Shown here in pieces: positions 61,601 to 64,000 of a DNA stretch of 64,000 bases. The DNA is from Mesorhabditis belari. Taxonomy: Eukaryota > Nematoda > Chromadorea > Rhabditida > Rhabditidae. The position numbers and the translations under genes are program-made. The DNA is taken from positions 1,094,001 through 1,158,000 of the forward strand of contig CAUEEP010000935.1 in NCBI GenBank assembly GCA_958450365.1, read 5' to 3'. The notes under the pieces were generated by a model. The model did not search any database. It was given only the letters and a program-made list of their open reading frames with translations, and was not told where the DNA came from. Each line of letters begins with the position of its first letter. Position 1 is the first letter of the stretch.

Positions 61601-64000
61601 TGAGACATTTGATACACCCCGCCCCTTTTCCCATTAGCAATCCAACTTTAAGCCTAAATTTCTTGGCGTTGAGCTGTCCAATTTCTAAATTATTGGTACC
61701 CTTAGATTCACCAAGTCTTTCACTATCGATTGACACAAAAACTATTTAAATTGAACAACCCAACACCAAGAAATTTGAGCTTAAAGCTAGATTGCTAATG
61801 GGAAAAGGGGTGGGGCGATGGACCTTTTATACGCGCCCCGCCCCTTTTACCATTAGCAATCTAACTTTGGGCTGAAATTTCTTAGTGTTGGGCTGTTCAA
61901 TTTAAATAGTTTTTGTATCAATCGACAGAGGAAGGCTTGGCGCATCCAATGATACCAATAATTTAGAAATTGGACAGCTCAACACCAAGAAATTTAAGCT
62001 TAAAGTTGGATTGTTAATGGGAAAAGGGGCGGAGCGTGTATAAAAGTTCCGATAGCCGTACGACAATGTTTTGGCTAACAATTTAACAACCTTTGCCTTG
62101 TCTAACCACAAAACCCTTTCACTTTAGAAATCTAGCTTTAAAGAAATCTTTCAATTTCAAGAGAAATCTCTCAATCGAAATATTCCAAGCCGTATTTCCA
62201 ATCCAGCTCCACCTGTAGCATCTCCTCTTGTATCGGATTGAAATCCTTGATGAGCTTTTTGAATGCAAGAAATCTCACATAAGTAGCTGGCATCGTGTCA
62301 TGAACGGCCAATTGTTTACGCCAAGTTGCCTATTGTTTTGAAATTCAAAAATTCGAACAACTCGAACAAAATCTCTTACCAATTTCTCGTCAAACGAGAA
62401 TTTAATCTCATAGTGAATGGCACAGTAAATTGAATTGCATAAAAGAAAAAGGAAATATAATTTCACCATATCGAGTGAGTAGAGTGAGTGAATGGCGCCA
62501 AAATGAGTGAATGGCAAGGTGTGTGTCTCGTCAAGTGATAAAATCTAGAACGCCGCCACACGAATCGGCAATCTAGAACCGATAATTATGGCTTATCTCA
62601 AATCAATCTTGAATCTCTTGACCCTAATCCCAGATCTCACAAAACTCTCTTTTTTTAAAGTCAACTTTTTAGATCCCATCAGCTTTCGATCTTGAGGAAG
62701 AAAATGTTGAGAATGAAGAAGAAAATGAAGAAAATGAAACTGAAAAGCCAAACGCAATGCCAGGAATTCATACAACGGTGAGGAAACATTGCAATGAACA
62801 TTTTTTCGATAGCATATTTCATTTAAAGCTAGACATTTACAGACTTTACAAAGTACAAAGCACAATGTACAAAGCAGTACAAAGCACAAAGTACAAAGCA
62901 CAATGTACAAAGCACAATGCACAAAGCACAATGTACAAAGCACAGTGTACAAAGCACAATGTACAAAGCACAATGCACAAAGCACAAAGCCTTATGCTCA
63001 AATTTTAGATTCTTTCACTCAACAAAATGCACACGCTATTTCCATCGCTGAAACTTGCTCTTCTAGTGAAGTTGCTGGAGGCAAGTTTAGAAGCAAGTTT
63101 AGAAATAGAGTTGCTGTAAAATGGAGCCTATAACAGAACTGGTTTCCGGAATCAGATCCTTTAGTTCTCTAAGTAAAAACAAATCATAAACTTCATAACT
63201 TTTAAGTAAATCTTTAACAGAACAATGGAAAAAAGGCAAAATTTTCAACTTTCCATGATGGTTTTCCTTGAATTCCTTAAATTCTTTAAACTTATCAATT
63301 GAGATAATTTTGTTCTAGCAATAGCTGAATAGCACAAAAAGGTTAAACGGGTTTTGTTAGTTAGTTAGTTAGTTAGTTTGTTTGTTTGTTTGTTTGTTTG
63401 TTTGTTAGTTTGTTAGTTAGTTAGTTTGTTTGTTTGTTTGTTGACTTAAAGCATTCATTTTTAACGAGTTAAAGAATTCTAAAAACTTTTAAAAAGAAAC
63501 CAAACTTCCAGATTGATAGTCTTTCAAGCGAAACTCGTGAAAGTGTTTTACTTCTATTGATCGATATTGTGAGGATTGCATTGCCAAAGAAGGAAAGAAG
63601 AAACAGTCCATTCAATGTAACCTTTCATTCGCTCATAAAAATCATCAAAATTTAGAATTCTTCCACAAAAATCGATCCATTCTATCACGGTGAACCGTCT
63701 AAAATTTGGAAATTCATGATGAAATCAATTCCGTCAATAATCAAAACAATCGCCGACATAAGAAATATTCTAAAAGAAGTAGACGATAAATCTAGCTTTG
63801 TGGAAATGATTCTTTTCTTTTGTTTAGGAGTGCGATGAAACGGGAATGGTTGAAAGAGGCGCACAACACTCAAAAGAGTCAAACTTCTGCTCGTTTCTCT
63901 TCAAATTCTGAATACTTTGTTGGAATGGTTGGATAAAGTTCTAGAAAAGCAAAGAAAGAAGCAAAGAAGCTCAAAAAAAATTTTATATAAATTTTACATA
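50037..64000 (+). CDS. fcd-2: FANCD2-like Fanconi anaemia protein (3' partial, ~36 exons, frame breaks)
   Basis: Main exons: 50037-50124, 50282-50374, 50562-50654, 50747-50886, 50976-51066, 51132-51208, 52864-52946, 52986-53093, 53140-53230, 53267-53338, 53382-53446, 54504-54588, 54627-54683, 54721-54840, 54896-55001, 55244-55333, 55366-55469, 55710-55775, 55817-55952, 56446-56543, 56656-56757, 56802-56911, 58085-58232, 58273-58352, 59548-59650, 59699-59795, 60873-60979, 61020-61125, 61166-61218, 61262-61344, 61555-61599, 62673-62777, 63009-63080, 63512-63616, 63656-63778, 63828 onward. The acidic N-terminus leads to helical repeats. LACVAQLRYLDFVVDSKRIS followed by VRDGFLAALPEVIADPIS resembles the QxRWLDxIVDSK...SLPEI block of FANCD2. 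KRVKLLLVSLQILNTLLEWL near 63.9 kb fits the family's late conserved helix. FANCD2, monoubiquitinated with FANCI, clamps DNA for interstrand-crosslink repair in the nucleus. Four exons do not hold frame (see findings). One donor is GC (63081). Confidence 0.82.
51739..52266 (-). mobile_element. mariner-type MITE, family M (inverted)
   Basis: Complete copy in reverse orientation in FANCD2 intron 6, ending TTTTCAATTCACCAACCCAA on the + strand at 52247-52266. The left tip has lost the GGTTGG part of the terminus. Confidence 0.88.
53455..54392. mobile_element. Fold-back element with minisatellite-tipped arms, in FANCD2 intron 11
   Basis: 53575-53670 is inverted at 54070-54170 (ACTAGATCTCCTGCA, AAATATTTAGTCGATC, CACAAGTTTTATATTAGCTT). 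The outer tips are (GAGCCAAGGAGCT)n at 53463-53527 and its complement (AGCTCCTTGGCTC)n, much longer, at 54244-54390. The spacer has an open frame ending LNPQDWQLAASKRMGISFPV (stop 53863) that I do not recognise. Confidence 0.85.
55497..55588 (-). other. tRNA-derived relic (AAGATACC family)
   Basis: The complement starts AAGATACCAAATAGCTTAGTGG and ends with GGATTCAATCCC. A (GAAA)n tract follows at 55617-55655. In FANCD2 intron 17. Confidence 0.5.
57001..57536 (+). mobile_element. mariner-type MITE, family M
   Basis: Copy in FANCD2 intron 22 (GATGAATTGAAAACTGCGGG to TTTTCAATTCACCAACCCAA). It directly abuts the transposase fragment that follows. Confidence 0.88.
57537..58034 (+). pseudogene. 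mariner transposase (D,D34D) fragment, parent of family M
   Basis: From about 57550 the frame reads YWELLDSKTTLNAIKYSEQL, then IFLIHDNARPHVAKLT and SPYSPDLAPFDYYLFWIMSN. The two aspartates (HDN and FDY) are separated by exactly 34 residues, the mariner signature. A TGA after VKNWL (57862-57864) interrupts the frame, which continues as KFFDSKPKSYYERGIRKLPV to NNGNYLE-stop. The first Asp and the DNA-binding domain are missing. It ends in the family M terminus at 58034. Confidence 0.88.
58499..58592. mobile_element. Short relatives of the TAATAGTAGTGC MITE
   Basis: CCGTATTCTCTCTAATAGTA to CACTACTATTAAAGAG around a ~50-bp core with AACCCCCTCCTGGACCGC. A near-identical core sits at 59445-59535. 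Confidence 0.8.
58802..59324 (+). mobile_element. TIR element with Pol III-like B box and small ORF (copy B)
   Basis: Second copy of the 40.3-kb element in FANCD2 intron 24. The B box GAGGGTTCGAACCCCGC is unchanged. The ORF (58941-59228, 95 aa) keeps frame with copy A despite a 15-bp gap near 58990. The left end CCCTAAAGTCGCGAGTATAA is intact; the right end is slightly diverged (GACTTTAAGG). Confidence 0.85.
59445..59535. mobile_element. Second short copy of the TAATAGTAGTGC MITE core
   Basis: GCGCACTACTATTTTTTCAA to ACTACTATTAGAGAGAATAC, including two tandem CACTACTATTA(A/G)AGAGTG units. It ends ~10 bp before the polypyrimidine tract of the next FANCD2 exon. Confidence 0.8.
59935..60610. 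repeat. Complex inverted/direct repeat in FANCD2 intron 26
   Basis: GATACCAAATAGAGCTTGA, TATCTCTGGATAAAGTTAT and GTACAATGATATAAAAAGTT recur two to three times in both orientations. No ORF. Confidence 0.85.
61605..62050. repeat. Inverted-repeat cluster, family P (copy 2)
   Basis: Two head-to-head palindromic units with CCCCGCCCCTTTTCCCATTA, CAACACCAAGAAATTT and GGATTCACCAAG/GGCGCATCCAATGATACC blocks, as at 41780-42375. Confidence 0.85.
62171..62469 (-). CDS. Small secreted protein (82 aa), nested in a FANCD2 intron
   Basis: Two exons: 62469-62380 (30 codons) and 62329-62171 (stop 62173-62171), joined by a 50-bp GT-AG intron in phase 0. The ATG opens a strong signal peptide (MVKLYFLFLLCNSIYC, likely cleaved before AIHYE). 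The mature ~66 residues are charged and helical (EIKFSFDEKLATWRKQL, VRFLAFKKLIKDFNPIQE, VELDWKYGLEYFD) and lack cysteines, so it is not a disulfide-rich peptide. I do not recognise the family. It lies antisense within FANCD2 intron 31 (61600-62672), between two in-phase host exons. Intron size, splice signals and signal peptide support a real gene; expression is unproven. Confidence 0.65.
62850..62992. repeat. 14-bp tandem repeat (GTACAAAGCACAAT)n
   Basis: About ten units with GTAC/GCAC variants in FANCD2 intron 32. Confidence 0.95.
63355..63445. repeat. TTAG/TTTG tetranucleotide microsatellite
   Basis: (TTAG)n then (TTTG)n, mixed, in FANCD2 intron 33. Confidence 0.93.

Noticed and set aside
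1..64000. CRISPR arrays, prokaryotic operons, phage or plasmid features
   Set aside because: None present. Tandem arrays have no unique spacers, and genes are spliced eukaryotic genes.

Overview
This window looks like the nuclear genome of a chromadorean, rhabditid-type nematode. The DNA is AT-rich. Genes have many small exons separated by short GT-AG introns with TTTCAG or TTTTAG acceptors. Degenerate tracts of the nematode telomere unit TTAGGC occur at about 45.15 kb and 17.55 kb. The gene content includes VWA/C-type-lectin and C-type-lectin/CUB secreted proteins and an RGA-3/4-like RhoGAP. I cannot name the species.

I rebuilt the genes exon by exon, requiring reading phase to agree across every junction. 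Eight are supported. (1) A WDR6-like WD-repeat gene (+, 5' end outside the window, to 4894). (2) A Flower/CACFD1-family membrane protein (+, 5104-6675), only 209 bp downstream, so the two may form an operon. (3) A secreted VWA + C-type-lectin gene (-, 12407-7663) with one frame break. (4) A secreted C-type lectin + CUB + CUB gene (+, 13790-22468), divergent from (3). (5) A RhoGAP of the ARHGAP11A / RGA-3/4 type (+, 32214-44889, 24 exons, 930 aa). (6) A small heat-shock protein (-, 48638-46470). (7) A FANCD2/fcd-2 gene (+, from 50037 past the window end). (8) A two-exon secreted micro-gene (-, 62469-62171) nested in a FANCD2 intron. The products act in unrelated pathways: tRNA modification, vesicle or membrane traffic, extracellular recognition, Rho control of contractility, proteostasis, and crosslink repair.

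Layout: 1-12.4 kb, genes 1-3 with element-filled introns. 12.4-13.8 kb, shared upstream region with a large fold-back. 13.8-22.5 kb, gene 4. 22.5-32.2 kb, a gene-free stretch with Tc3-like debris, minisatellites and palindromes. 32.2-44.9 kb, gene 5 with mariner-type insertions in several introns. 44.9-46.5 kb, tRNA-like sequences, telomere-like tract and a TIR element. 46.5-50.0 kb, gene 6 and upstream repeats. 50.0-64.0 kb, genes 7 and 8.

The most unusual feature is the density of inverted-repeat and TA-target DNA elements and what they did to genes. Two appear to sit exactly in the TA of a 3' splice-site TAG, so that the duplicated TA rebuilt the acceptor. One of these has a second copy 11 kb away that carried off about 50 bp of host exon. 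Other elements combine terminal inverted repeats with tRNA-like (Pol III) sequences, and one such pair keeps a signal-peptide-like ORF. Nearly all long ORFs in repetitive stretches are minisatellite translations, not genes.
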